Program-made: the position numbers and the translations under genes
Shown: one piece after another, positions 16,544 through 25,898 of the stretch
How the letters are laid out: each line of letters opens with the position of its first letter
How positions within the stretch are numbered: position 1 is the first letter of the stretch
Source: Caulobacter sp. Root655
GTDB lineage: Bacteria > Pseudomonadota > Alphaproteobacteria > Caulobacterales > Caulobacteraceae
Reading direction: 5' to 3'
NCBI RefSeq assembly: GCF_001427665.1
Contig: NZ_LMHC01000001.1
Coordinates: forward strand, 1,265-65,264
DNA length: 64,000 nt
The notes under the pieces: generated by a model
What the model saw: the letters and a program-made list of their open reading frames with translations, nothing else
Database searches by the model: none
What the model was told of the DNA's origin: nothing

Positions 16544-17431
16544 ATGAGCGCCTCCTCTCCCCGCCTCCTGGTCACCGGCGCGGGCGGCCAACTGGGCCGT
16601 CGCGTGGTCGAACTGCTGCTCGAGGCCGGGGCCGGCGACATCGTCGCCGCCAGCCGCGATCCCGCCAAGCTGGCCGACCTGGCGGCGCGCGGCGTCGAGA
16701 CCCGCCGGGCCGACTTCGACGATCCGGCCTCACTGACCCAGGCCTTCGCCGGCGTCGATCGCCTGTTGCTGGTCAGCACCGACGCCCTGGGCCAGCCCGG
16801 CCAGCGCATCGCCCAGCACCGCGCCGCCGTCGCCGCCGCCACGGCGGCTGGCGTCAAGCACGTGGTCTACACCTCGGCCCCCGGCACAAGGCCGCAGGTG
16901 GGCGGCGGGGTGATCGACGACCACTTCTGGACCGAGCAGGCCCTGGCCGCCAGCCCGACCCTGGGCTGGACCATCCTGCGCCACAACCTCTATGCCGAGC
17001 TGATCCTGCAGGGCGCCGGCCAGGCCCTGTCCAGCGGCCTGCTCCATTCGGCCACCGCCGGGGCCGGCCGCGCCTATGTCACCCGCGAGGACTGCGCCCG
17101 CGCCGACGCGGCGGCCCTGATCAAGGGCGAAGGTCGCCAGATCCTCGACGTCTCCGGCCCCGCCGCCGTCACCCAGGACCAGGTCGCCGCCTTGCTGTCG
17201 CAGCTGTCGGGCAAGCCCGTGGCGCACCAGAACCTGCCGCTGGACGTCCTGCGCCAAGGCCTGGCGGCCGGCGGCCTGCCGCCGTTCGTCGTCGATGTGC
17301 TGGCCGATTTCGACCAGGCCGCCAGCCAGGGCCAGCACGCCATCGTCACCGACGTGGTCGAGACCCTGACCGGGCGGGCGCCGACCTCGGTCCAGGCGTT
17401 CCTGGAGGCCAACCGGGCGGCGCTGGTCTAG
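16544..17431 (+). CDS. NmrA/QorB-type NAD(P)H-dependent reductase
   Basis: 295-residue atypical short-chain dehydrogenase. The Rossmann glycine motif LLVTGAGGQLGRRVVE is at about 7-22, followed by VAASRDPAKLADLAARGVE and the NmrA-type strand KHVVYTSAPG (about 104-113). Members include quinone oxidoreductase QorB and sensors that bind NADP without catalysis. The start MSASSPRL at 16544 has AAAGGA upstream. It is divergent from an HxlR regulator, the classic arrangement for an electrophile- or quinone-inducible reductase; the substrate is unknown. Confidence 0.88.
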   Translation: MSASSPRLLVTGAGGQLGRRVVELLLEAGAGDIVAASRDPAKLADLAARGVETRRADFDDPASLTQAFAGVDRLLLVSTDALGQPGQRIAQHRAAVAAATAAGVKHVVYTSAPGTRPQVGGGVIDDHFWTEQALAASPTLGWTILRHNLYAELILQGAGQALSSGLLHSATAGAGRAYVTREDCARADAAALIKGEGRQILDVSGPAAVTQDQVAALLSQLSGKPVAHQNLPLDVLRQGLAAGGLPPFVVDVLADFDQAASQGQHAIVTDVVETLTGRAPTSVQAFLEANRAALV

Positions 17432-17501
17432 GCGAAGCGGAACAGGCGCGGCGTCGCGGGGGTTTCGTAGGGGTCCCATTCACTCCACCAGGAGCTCCCC
17501 G

Positions 17502-17933
17502 ATGAAAGTCAGCGACGCCATGACCAGCCAGGTCTCCACCGCCGCCCCAACCGACAGCGTCCGCAAGGTCGCCCAGGTGATGGCCCACGTCGAAACCGGC
17601 GCCGTGCCGATCGTCCTGGACGGCAAGGTGGTGGGCCTGGTCACCGACCGCGACATCGTCCTGCGCGTGGTCGCCGAGGGCCGCAGCTTCGACAGCCCCA
17701 TCTCCGAGGCGATGAGCGAGGGCGAGGTCCAGAGCGTCAAGGAGGACGACATCCTGGCCGACGCCACCGCCAAGATGGCCAGCCACCAGATCCGCCGCCT
17801 GATCGTGCTCGACGAGGCCGGCAAGCTGACCGGCATCCTGTCGCTGGGCGACGTGGCCAAGGACTACGGCGCCAAGCAGGTGGGCAAGACGCTGGAGGAG
17901 ATTTCGGCGGAGCCGGCGGATGCGACGCAGTAG
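17502..17933 (+). CDS. Two-CBS-domain protein
   Basis: 143 residues made of two CBS motifs and little else: VSDAMTSQVSTAAPTDSVRK...GLVTDRDI (about 3-55) and ISEAMSEG...GILSLGDVAKDYG (about 67-125). Stand-alone CBS pairs bind adenine nucleotides and tune partner enzymes or channels. The acidic tail ends ADATQ. CCAGGAG just before the ATG is a good ribosome-binding site. No partner gene is adjacent, so the target is unknown. Confidence 0.9.
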   Translation: MKVSDAMTSQVSTAAPTDSVRKVAQVMAHVETGAVPIVLDGKVVGLVTDRDIVLRVVAEGRSFDSPISEAMSEGEVQSVKEDDILADATAKMASHQIRRLIVLDEAGKLTGILSLGDVAKDYGAKQVGKTLEEISAEPADATQ

Positions 17934-17934
17934 A

Positions 17935-18112
17935 AACCTTCTCCCAGAGGGAGAAGGAGGGGCCCGCGCCGATAGGCGTGGGAGGATGAGGGGTTAAGAC
18001 GTCGGCCGGCGTGCCGGCAGGGCGCTCGGAGAAAACGTTGAGGGCGTGATCCCTCACCCTCACCCTCCCACCGCTACGCGGCGGGCCCCTCCCTCTCCCG
18101 CTGGGAGAGGGC
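17935..18112. repeat. Family A palindromic elements, inverted pair
   Basis: Left copy about 17935-17996 (inner hairpin CGCCGATAGGCG) and right copy about 18051-18112 (inner hairpin CCGCTACGCGG) in opposite orientation. The spacer holds a GCCGGCGTGCCGGC hairpin resembling the spacer hairpin of the copy near position 155. It lies between the ends of two convergent genes. Confidence 0.75.
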
Positions 18113-18114
18113 GA

Positions 18115-18149
18115 AAAGAAAAAGGGCGGCCCCGCGAGGAGCCGCCCTT
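18115..18149 (-). terminator. Intrinsic terminator of mdh
   Basis: A 9-bp stem, AAGGGCGGC (18122-18130) with GCCGCCCTT (18141-18149), is preceded by an A-rich run that reads as a U tract on the minus strand. It lies 26 bases past the mdh stop codon. Confidence 0.8.
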
Positions 18150-18174
18150 CCTTGTGTCTGAAAGCTCGGAAAGC

Positions 18175-19203
<1,029 letters not shown>

Positions 19204-19271
19204 TCAAGCCCCCTTTCCCGTTTCGCTGCGGTGCGGCAAGACTGTGTGAACAACGATAAGGACGCACGGGG

Positions 19272-20333
19272 ATGAGCAAGACCGATCCGGGGAACTATTT
19301 CGAGGACTTCAAGCTTGGCCAGGTGATCGTCCACGCCACCCCGCGCACGATCACGGCGGGCGACGTGGCGCTGTACACGGCGCTGTACGGCCCCCGGTTT
19401 TCGCTGTTCTCGTCCGACGTCTTCGCCGCCGATTGCGGCCTGGCCGGCGCGCCGGTCGACCCGCTGATCGCCTTCCACGTAGTGTTCGGCAAGACCGTGC
19501 CCGACATCAGCCTCAACGCCGTCGCCAACCTCGGCTATGCCGAGGGTCGGTTCCTGGCCTCGGTGTATCCGGGCGACACCCTGACGGCGCGTTCGGAGGT
19601 GATCGGGCTGAAGGAGAACTCCAACGGCAAGACCGGGGTGGTCTATGTGCGCACCACCGGCGCCAACCAGCGCGGCGTGGCGGTGCTGAGCTATGTGCGC
19701 TGGGTGATGGTGCGCAGGCGCAACCCGGGCGCGGTGGTCGAGGGCCAGGTGACGCCTCAACTGGCCGGCGCGGTGACCGCCCAGCACCTGACCCCGCCGC
19801 CGGGCCTGAACTTCGCCAAATACGACTTCGCCCTGGCCGGCGCCCCGCACGCCTATGAGGACTACGCGGTCGGCGAGAAGATCGACCATGTCGACGGCAT
19901 GGTGGTCGAGGAGGCCGAGGCCCAGATGGCCACGCGGCTGTGGCAGAACACCGCCAAGGTCCACTTCAACCAGTTCGAGCGGTCCAAGGACCCGTCGGGC
20001 CGGCGGCTGGTCTATGGCGGGGTGGTGATCTCGACGGCCAAGGCCCTGTCGTTCAACGGGCTGCAGAACGCCGGCCTGATCCTGGCGATCAACGGCGGCC
20101 GCCACGTCGGCCCCTATTTCGCCGGCGGCACGGTGTTCGCCTGGAGCCAGGTGCTCGACAAGGCCGACTTATCTGCGTCTGGGGGCGCCTCGGTCGGCGC
20201 CCTGCGCCTGCGGCTGGTGGCGACGGTCGACCGGCCGTGCGCCGACTTCCCGGACAAGGACGAGGCCGGGGCCTATGCGCCGGGCGTCATCCTCGATTTC
20301 GACTACTGGGCGGCGGTTCCGAAACGTGGCTGA
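19272..20333 (+). CDS. MaoC-family double-hotdog dehydratase, mesaconyl-CoA hydratase-like
   Basis: 353 residues with two hotdog modules, the length of the mesaconyl-C1-CoA hydratase (Mch) of the ethylmalonyl-CoA pathway. The N-terminal module starts YFEDFKLGQVIVHATPRTIT with DVALYTALYGPRF; the second begins YEDYAVGEKIDHVDGMVVEEAE. It reversibly hydrates mesaconyl-C1-CoA to beta-methylmalyl-CoA if the call is right. A CitE/malyl-CoA-lyase-type gene lies 1.6 kb away on the other strand, which would perform the next cleavage. It overlaps the HIT gene by eight bases. Specificity is inferred from length and neighbour. Confidence 0.8.
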   Translation: MSKTDPGNYFEDFKLGQVIVHATPRTITAGDVALYTALYGPRFSLFSSDVFAADCGLAGAPVDPLIAFHVVFGKTVPDISLNAVANLGYAEGRFLASVYPGDTLTARSEVIGLKENSNGKTGVVYVRTTGANQRGVAVLSYVRWVMVRRRNPGAVVEGQVTPQLAGAVTAQHLTPPPGLNFAKYDFALAGAPHAYEDYAVGEKIDHVDGMVVEEAEAQMATRLWQNTAKVHFNQFERSKDPSGRRLVYGGVVISTAKALSFNGLQNAGLILAINGGRHVGPYFAGGTVFAWSQVLDKADLSASGGASVGALRLRLVATVDRPCADFPDKDEAGAYAPGVILDFDYWAAVPKRG

Positions 20334-20751
20334 GTTCGTCCTCGACCCGGCCTTCGTGGCCACGGCCGCCGAACTGGGCGAGCTCCCGCTGTGCCACGCC
20401 CGCCTGCAGCTGGACGCCCGCTATCCGTGGGTGGTGCTGATCCCCCGGGTCGGCGAGGCGCGGGAGCTGGAGGACCTGTCCCCGACCGACCGTGCGAGGC
20501 TGATCGAGGAAACCGTCCTGGCCGGCGCCGCCGTCCGGGCGGTCGCCGCCGTGCTCGGCCTGGGCGTCGACAAGCTCAATGTCGGCGCGCTCGGCAACGT
20601 CACGCCGCAGCTGCACGTCCACGTCCTGGGCCGCCGGGTCGGCGACCCGGCCTGGCCGGGACCGGTGTGGGGGCATTCGGCCGCGATGGCCTATGAGGCC
20701 GAGACGCTGGAGCGGGCGGTCGCGGCGGCGCGGCAGGCGTTGGGGATCTGA
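20326..20751 (+). CDS. HIT-family nucleotide hydrolase/transferase
   Basis: 141 residues from a GTG at 20326 that overlaps the MaoC gene (GTGGCTGA), so the two are probably cotranslated. It has the family motif TPQLHVHVLGRRVGDPAWPG (about 94-113). Two of the three HIT histidines are present; the third position is Leu, as in the alphaproteobacterial subgroup with DPAWPxPVWG. An N-terminal variant from an upstream ATG would lie wholly inside the MaoC gene and is less likely. The substrate is probably a dinucleoside polyphosphate or AMP-conjugate; not determined. Confidence 0.85.
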   Translation: MAEFVLDPAFVATAAELGELPLCHARLQLDARYPWVVLIPRVGEARELEDLSPTDRARLIEETVLAGAAVRAVAAVLGLGVDKLNVGALGNVTPQLHVHVLGRRVGDPAWPGPVWGHSAAMAYEAETLERAVAAARQALGI

Positions 20752-20763
20752 AGCCCCACAAGT

Positions 20764-20797
20764 TCCGCTCATCCCGGCGAATGCCGGGATGAGCGGA
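20764..20797. terminator. Bidirectional hairpin between convergent genes
   Basis: Perfect 15-bp stem (20764-20778 with 20783-20797) and a GAAT loop, containing CTCATCCCGG/CCGGGATGAG. It lies between the HIT gene and the convergent Lys-rich protein gene. There is no T run, so it may be a repeat-type hairpin rather than a classical terminator; a related GTCATCCCGGG hairpin is at 42096-42126. Confidence 0.5.
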
Positions 20798-20803
20798 CAA
20801 TCC

Positions 20804-21895
20804 CTAACGCTTCTTCTTCCCCGACTTCTTCGCCGTCGCCTTGCCCTTGCTCGTCACGGCCTTGCCCTTGGCCGAGGTCTTGCCGCGCAGCGTGGGGCCC
20901 TTGCCGCCCTTCTTGCCCTTCACCGCCACGGCCTTGCCCTTGCCGCCTTTCCTGGCGACGGCGGCGCACTTGGCCTTGGCGGCTTTCAGGGCCTTGCCCT
21001 TCTTGCCCTTGGTCGAGCAGGCGGGCGCCCTGGCCGGGGCCTCGGCGACCACCCGGGGCGCGGCGACGACCGGGCGCGGCCAGATCACCGGGCCTCGGCC
21101 GGCGGGCGCGTAGCCGGGCGGCAGGGTGGCCTGGGCCACGCGGCGGGCGGTGACGGCGGTGTCGGCGCCGTTCTCGCTCAGCGAGCCGACCCACGCCCCG
21201 TCGCCGCGCGGCCGCAGGGTGACGGTCGCCGACTGGCCGGGCCGGGGCGAGAAGCGGGCCGTCAACTCGCCGGTCGAACGGTCCACGAAGTCGATCAGGC
21301 CGGTCGAGCCCACGGCGCCGGGACGCCGCACGTCGCGCCAGGCGCCCTCGAGCCCGCCATAGCCGCCGGCCGGGTCGACGATCTGCAGGTCGTACAGCGT
21401 CGCCCCGTCGGGTCCGTTCAGCGACCAGGCCCCGTCCATCGGACCTTGCAGGCCCTGGGCGGCGAGGATCGAACCCTTGATCCGCAGGTCATAGGCTTCG
21501 GCGATGGGCATGTAGCCGCCGGGCGCGGCGCCAGCCGCCTGGGCGGGCGCCTGTCCGGGCGGGGGCTCCGGCGCGGGGATCGGCAGGATGGTCGGCTTGT
21601 GCGGCGGCAGCGGGGCCTGGGCGGCCGGCTCCTCCTCGTCGGTGGTCTGTGGTCCGCTCTGGGCGATCAGGTCGGCCAGGGGATCGACGGCCTGGTCGGC
21701 CGAGACCGCGGTGTCCGGCGCCGGCGGGGCGGCCACCAGGGGAATCGCCGCCTGGGGGTCGCCCACGACCGGCGGGGCGGACGGAAGGGGCGTGGCCGGA
21801 GCGCTCTGGACGCTGGGCGCGGTCGCGACGGGAGCCTCTTGAGCGAGGACCGGAGTGGCGGAAAACGCCAGCAGGAAGATCAGGAGGGCGCGCAT
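20804..21895 (-). CDS. Secreted Pro/Ala-rich protein with a Lys/Gly-rich basic tail
   Basis: 363 residues. The signal peptide is MRALLIFLLAFSATPVLAQ. A Pro/Ala-rich linker (about 25-125) is followed by a beta-rich domain (about 128-265, with GSILAAQGLQGPMDGAWSL and GLIDFVDRSTGELTARFSP). The last 75 residues are dominated by Lys, Gly and Ala (GKKGKALKAAKAKCAAVARK, KGKKGGKGP) and resemble histone-H1-like tails, although the protein should be periplasmic or surface-exposed. The tail could bind anionic envelope polymers or DNA outside the cell. I do not recognise a characterised family. It is 16 bases downstream of the CitE-like gene and probably cotranscribed. Confidence 0.8.
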   Translation of the reverse strand: MRALLIFLLAFSATPVLAQEAPVATAPSVQSAPATPLPSAPPVVGDPQAAIPLVAAPPAPDTAVSADQAVDPLADLIAQSGPQTTDEEEPAAQAPLPPHKPTILPIPAPEPPPGQAPAQAAGAAPGGYMPIAEAYDLRIKGSILAAQGLQGPMDGAWSLNGPDGATLYDLQIVDPAGGYGGLEGAWRDVRRPGAVGSTGLIDFVDRSTGELTARFSPRPGQSATVTLRPRGDGAWVGSLSENGADTAVTARRVAQATLPPGYAPAGRGPVIWPRPVVAAPRVVAEAPARAPACSTKGKKGKALKAAKAKCAAVARKGGKGKAVAVKGKKGGKGPTLRGKTSAKGKAVTSKGKATAKKSGKKKR

Positions 21896-21911
21896 TGAAC
21901 CGATGTCGTCC

Positions 21912-22790
21912 TCAGGCCGCCGAGCGTGCGGCGATGGCGGCGGCCACCGCCACCAGCCGCTCGGCCTGAACGAGGTGCAGGCGCTCGGCCATCTTGCCCT
22001 CGACCCGCAGCGCGCCCCTGCCGGCGTTCTCGGGCGCGGCGAAGGCGGCGATCACCGCCCGGCTCCAGGTGATCTCGTCCGGCGTCGGCGAGAAGGCGCG
22101 GTTGCAGATTTCCAGGTGCTTGGGGTGGATCAGGGTCTTGCCGTCGAAGCCGAAGTCCACGGCCTGGCCGCAGACCGCCTCCAAGGCGTCCAGGTCGTCG
22201 ATGTCGTTGTGCACCCCGTCCAGGATGGTCAGGCCGTGGGCTCGGGCGGCGGCCACCGACAGCGACAGGATCGGCAGGAAGGCCTCGCGGCCGGGGGTCT
22301 GGCGGGCCCGCATCTCCTTGGCCAGGTCGTTGACCCCCATCACCCAGCCGCTCAGCCGGGTGGTCCGCGCGGCGGCGGCGATCTCCCACAGGTGGAAGAC
22401 GGCCTTGCCGGTCTCGATCATCGTCCAGAGCCGGGTATGGGCGGGCGCCGCGTGCAGGGCGGCCTGGTAGGCGTGGACGTCGGCCGCGTCATTGACCTTG
22501 GGGACCAGCACCGCGTCCGGGCCGGCCTGCGCGGCGGCCTTGAGGTCGGCCTCGCCCCAGGGGGTGTCCAGGCCATTGACGCGGATGACGACCTCGCGGG
22601 GGCCGAAACCCCCGGCCTTGACCGCGGCCACGGCGGCGGCGCGGGCGGCGTCCTTCATCTCCGGGGCCACGGCGTCCTCCAGGTCGAGGATGATCACGTC
22701 GGCGTCCAGGGTGCGGGCCTTGTCCACCGCCTTGGCGTTGGAGGCCGGCATGTAGAGGGCGCTGCGGCGCGGCCGGGCGATGTCGGACAT
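21912..22790 (-). CDS. HpcH/HpaI aldolase/CitE family lyase, malyl-CoA lyase-like
   Basis: 292-residue TIM-barrel lyase for CoA thioesters such as malyl-, beta-methylmalyl- or citramalyl-CoA. Motifs: RRSALYMPASNAKAVDKAR (about 8-26), VIILDLEDAVAPEMKD (about 31-46) with the Mg-binding acids, VIRVNGLDTPWGEADL with the catalytic arginine, and IETGKAVFHLWEIA (about 127-140). The start MSDIARPRR at 22790 is chosen because the upstream extension is low-complexity. With the MaoC hydratase nearby it could serve the ethylmalonyl-CoA/glyoxylate pathway; exact substrate is open. Confidence 0.88.
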   Translation of the reverse strand: MSDIARPRRSALYMPASNAKAVDKARTLDADVIILDLEDAVAPEMKDAARAAAVAAVKAGGFGPREVVIRVNGLDTPWGEADLKAAAQAGPDAVLVPKVNDAADVHAYQAALHAAPAHTRLWTMIETGKAVFHLWEIAAAARTTRLSGWVMGVNDLAKEMRARQTPGREAFLPILSLSVAAARAHGLTILDGVHNDIDDLDALEAVCGQAVDFGFDGKTLIHPKHLEICNRAFSPTPDEITWSRAVIAAFAAPENAGRGALRVEGKMAERLHLVQAERLVAVAAAIAARSAA

Positions 22791-22918
22791 GAGGCTCCCG
22801 CTCGAGTTCCTGGTCTTGCCGTTCCTCTTAAGCATCTGGCGAGCGTCACCGGAAGTCGTCACGCATCCTGATGGCTGAACGGTGTCGAGATTCCCCCAAA
22901 CGGGGGTAAGCTCACGAC

Positions 22919-23299
22919 ATGACCACGCGCTATGACGATACCGCCAAGAACGTCCTGGGCCAGGAGCTGCAGCCCTGCTCGCTGAACCCGGTGACAGGCT
23001 TCTACCGCAACGGCTGCTGCGAGACCGGGCCACATGACCTGGGCCTGCACACCGTGTGCGCGGTGATGACCGAGGAGTTCCTGGCCTTCTCGCGGGCCAC
23101 CGGCAACGACCTGTCGACCCCGCGCCCGGAGTTCGCCTTCCGAGGCCTGCTGCCCGGCGACCGCTGGTGCCTGTGCGCCGGCCGCTGGAAGGAAGCCCTC
23201 GACGCCGGCGTCGCCCCGCCGGTGGTGCTGGAGGCCAGCCACGAGGAGATGCTGGCGGTGGTGACCCTGGGGGTGCTGAAGGACCACGCGGTGGCGTGA
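22919..23299 (+). CDS. DUF2237 family protein
   Basis: 126-residue cytoplasmic protein matching the DUF2237 pattern along its whole length: NVLGQELQPCSLNPVTGFYR (about 11-30), CCETGPHDLGLHTVCAVMT, GNDLSTPRPEF and PGDRWCLCAGRW. Six or more cysteines in conserved places suggest a metal or redox role, but no function is known for the family. It is a single gene divergent from the CitE-like lyase, with a family C hairpin directly after its stop codon. Confidence 0.9.
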   Translation: MTTRYDDTAKNVLGQELQPCSLNPVTGFYRNGCCETGPHDLGLHTVCAVMTEEFLAFSRATGNDLSTPRPEFAFRGLLPGDRWCLCAGRWKEALDAGVAPPVVLEASHEEMLAVVTLGVLKDHAVA

Positions 23300-23308
23300 T
23301 CAGGAGCC

Positions 23309-23334
23309 GGGGACACGCACAAGTGCATGTCCCC
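23309..23334. repeat. Family C hairpin (GGGGACACGCACAAGTGC)
   Basis: 26-base near-palindrome identical over 25 bases to the right arm of the repeat at 8912-8936. It sits between convergent genes, ten bases past the DUF2237 stop and ten before the flavoprotein stop, and could end both transcripts. Confidence 0.75.
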
Positions 23335-23343
23335 GGTCGAGGA

Positions 23344-24753
23344 TCAAACCAGCGGTTTCAGCTCGCCCAGCATCGTCGGGACCAGCTCCGACACCGTCGG
23401 GTGGATGTGCACCGCCCGCTGGATCGTCGTGTAGGGCGCCTTGGCGTACATCAGGTCGAGCATGCCGTGGACCACTTCGTCGCCGTTGAGGCCGAGGATC
23501 GCCGCGCCGAGGATCTGCTTGGTCTGCGCATCGACCACCACCTTCATGAAGCCCAGCGTCTCGCCCTTCTCGACGGCGCGGCCGACCCGGGTCATCGGCC
23601 GCGCGCCGACCAGGGCCGGGCGGCCCGAGGCGCGGACCTCGGCCTCGGTCATCCCCACGCGGCCCAGCGGCGGATCGATATAGAGGCCGTAGCAGGTGAT
23701 CCGGTCGCTGACTTTTCTGGGATCCCCTCCCTCAAGATTTGGGTCCAGCAGGTTGGCGGCGATGATCTCGAAGTCGTTGTAGGCGGTGTGGGTGAAGGCG
23801 CCCTTGCCGTTGCAGTCGCCCATCGCCCAGACGCCCGGAACCGTGGTGCGCAGCTGGTCGTCGACGACGATGTAGCCGCGCTTGTCCACGGCGATCCCGG
23901 CCACTTCCAGGCCCAGGTCGTCGGTATTGGGCTTGCGGCCGATGGCCAGCAGCACGTGCGAGCCGGTGACCTGGGGCGCGCCGGCCTGGCAGGTGACGTG
24001 GACGCAGACGCCTTCATCACAGGGGGCGAAGGCGATGCATTCGGCGTTGAGGCGGACGCTGATCCCCTCGCCTTCCAGGATCGTGCGCACCGCGTCGGAG
24101 ATTTCCGGGTCCTCGCGGCCGATCAGGCGCGGGCCCATCTCGACCACGGTGACCTCGGCGCCGAAGCGCCGGTACATCTGGGCGAACTCCAGGCCGATAT
24201 AGCTGCCGCCGACGATCACCAGATGCCTGGGAAGCGCGTCGATCTCCATCATGCCGACATTGGTCAGGTACGAGATGTCGGAGAGGCCCGGCATGTCCGG
24301 CGCATTGGCCCGGCCGCCGACATTGATGAAGATCTTCGGGGCGCTCAGCAGGTCGTCGCCGACCCGCACGGTGGTGGTCGACTCGAAGCGGGCGTGGCCC
24401 TGGATGACCGTGCAGCCCTTCATGCCGTCCAGCCAGGTCGCGAGATTGCGGCGGGCGTTGAGGGTGACGGTCTGGGCGCGGTCGTGGACCGTCTTCATGT
24501 CGACCCCGACCTTGACGTCCATTGGGCCGTCGAAGGTCACGCCATAGTCGGCGGCGCGGCGGGCCAGGTGGGCGGCGTAGGCGCTGGCCACCAGGGTCTT
24601 GGTCGGCATGCAGCCGGTGTTGACGCAGGTGCCGCCCAGCAGCTTGCGCTCGACCAGGGCCACGGTCTGGCCGGCGGCGGTCAGCCGGCCGGCCAGCGCG
24701 GGGCCCGCCTGGCCGCCGCCGATGATGATGGCGTCGAAGGTCCGGGTCGCCAT
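23344..24753 (-). CDS. FAD-dependent pyridine nucleotide-disulfide oxidoreductase (mercuric reductase/Lpd-like)
   Basis: 469-residue flavoprotein with every class I landmark: FAD-binding AIIIGGGQAGPALAGRL (about 8-24), redox-active GGTCVNTGCMPTKTLV (about 40-55, the CxxxxC pair), the NAD-binding VIVGGSYIGLEFAQMYRRFG (about 175-194), the second FAD motif VWAMGDCNGKGAFTHTAYND and the C-terminal HIHPTVSELVPTML histidine-glutamate pair. The extra cysteines of true mercuric reductases are absent. The substrate is uncertain; SidA/Lpd-like soluble disulfide or quinone reduction are options. It starts three bases after the DUF4126 gene, so the two form an operon. Confidence 0.88.
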   Translation of the reverse strand: MATRTFDAIIIGGGQAGPALAGRLTAAGQTVALVERKLLGGTCVNTGCMPTKTLVASAYAAHLARRAADYGVTFDGPMDVKVGVDMKTVHDRAQTVTLNARRNLATWLDGMKGCTVIQGHARFESTTTVRVGDDLLSAPKIFINVGGRANAPDMPGLSDISYLTNVGMMEIDALPRHLVIVGGSYIGLEFAQMYRRFGAEVTVVEMGPRLIGREDPEISDAVRTILEGEGISVRLNAECIAFAPCDEGVCVHVTCQAGAPQVTGSHVLLAIGRKPNTDDLGLEVAGIAVDKRGYIVVDDQLRTTVPGVWAMGDCNGKGAFTHTAYNDFEIIAANLLDPNLEGGDPRKVSDRITCYGLYIDPPLGRVGMTEAEVRASGRPALVGARPMTRVGRAVEKGETLGFMKVVVDAQTKQILGAAILGLNGDEVVHGMLDLMYAKAPYTTIQRAVHIHPTVSELVPTMLGELKPLV

Positions 24754-24755
24754 GC

Positions 24756-25217
24756 CTAGAGGGCCGAGACGATCAGGGCCGCGCCGCCGACCGCGACCAG
24801 GTCTTCCAGCAGGGCGGCCGGCAGGTCCTTGCCAAACGCCTTGGCCAGACGGCCGCGCAAGTCGGCGCCGGCCAGCGTCCCGACCACCGCGCCGATCGCG
24901 CCGGCGACGGCCCCGCCGATCCAGACATTGGCGGTCATGCCGATCGCCGCGCCAGAGACGGCGCCGGTGAGGACGCGCGTGCCGAACTGCACCGGGACCT
25001 TGCGGCTGGGGGTCTTGGGCAACTGGTCGGCGACCAGTTCCAGCACCGCCAGGACGGTGAAGGTCCAGGTGGCGATATTGCCGCCCAGCCAGGCCAGCGG
25101 CGTGCCTTGCAGCGGAATGAGGCCCAGATGCGCGCCCCAGGCGACGGCGGCGGGGGCGGTCATGGCCCGCAGGCCGGCCACCACCCCGATCAGCAGGGCG
25201 AAGAGATAGAGGGACAT
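24756..25217 (-). CDS. DUF4126 family membrane protein
   Basis: 153 residues with about four hydrophobic helices. The N-terminus SLYLFALLIGVVAGLRAMTAP with the conserved GLR-x-T/S motif is typical of DUF4126, as are TWTFTVLAVLELVADQLPKTP (about 50-70) and the Gly/Ala-rich AVAGAIGAVVGTLAG. The function of the family is unknown. It lies directly upstream of the flavoprotein gene, so the pair may act together, for example in membrane redox, but that is only context. Confidence 0.87.
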   Translation of the reverse strand: MSLYLFALLIGVVAGLRAMTAPAAVAWGAHLGLIPLQGTPLAWLGGNIATWTFTVLAVLELVADQLPKTPSRKVPVQFGTRVLTGAVSGAAIGMTANVWIGGAVAGAIGAVVGTLAGADLRGRLAKAFGKDLPAALLEDLVAVGGAALIVSAL

Positions 25218-25325
25218 CCGAGGCTCCGTCCGTTGAGCGTCACCGTGATCTGGCGCGCGCCCGGAGAAAATCGCAAGTATCGGTGGTGTTCTTGGACGTT
25301 CCGGCTCTCGTGGGAAGCGCCCGCC

Positions 25326-25862
25326 TCACCCCAGCGGATATTCCGTCTCCAGCCGGTAGGCCGAGCCCTCGCTGGTGCGCCAGCTGGAATACAGCCCGAA
25401 CCGGTCGACTCGGAACGGCGGCGAGCGCAGCAGGTTGTGGCCCTGGATCCAGGCGGCGACCTCGGGGACGGGCGGCCGCTTCAGATAGGCCAGGGTGACG
25501 TGCGGCGTGTAGGCCCGGGTCTCGGGCTTGAGGCCGGCCCGGCGGGCGGCGGCTTCGTTGGCCTTGGCCAGGTGGCGCAGGTCGGGGCTTTCGGCGACGC
25601 CGGCCCAGACGGCGTGGATCTCGACCCCCTCGCCGAAGTGGCCGACCCCGGCCAGCGACAGGTCGAAGGCCGGGGCCTGGATGGTCTGGAGTTCCTCATC
25701 CAGGTCGGCGGCCTGGGTCTCCTGGACGTCGCCGATGAACTTCAGGGTGATGTGAAAGGCCTCCACGGGCCGCCAGCGGGCGCCGTCGATGCCGTACTGG
25801 CGCGGAACGAGGTCCTCGCCGAACTCGCGAGGCAGGGCGATGGCGGTGAACAGGCGGATCAT
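25326..25862 (-). CDS. thpR: RNA 2',3'-cyclic phosphodiesterase
   Basis: 178-residue 2H phosphoesterase (LigT/ThpR). Both HxTx motifs are present, HITLKFIGD (about 40) and HVTLAYLKR (about 124), each carrying a catalytic histidine. The protein starts MIRLFTAIALP, the usual family N-terminus. It opens 2',3'-cyclic phosphates on RNA and may take part in tRNA ligation/repair or RNA turnover. Single gene; a family B repeat follows the 5' side. Confidence 0.93.
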   Translation of the reverse strand: MIRLFTAIALPREFGEDLVPRQYGIDGARWRPVEAFHITLKFIGDVQETQAADLDEELQTIQAPAFDLSLAGVGHFGEGVEIHAVWAGVAESPDLRHLAKANEAAARRAGLKPETRAYTPHVTLAYLKRPPVPEVAAWIQGHNLLRSPPFRVDRFGLYSSWRTSEGSAYRLETEYPLG

Positions 25863-25898
25863 GGGCTTTCTTACCTCCGACCGGTCCGTCCGACAAAG

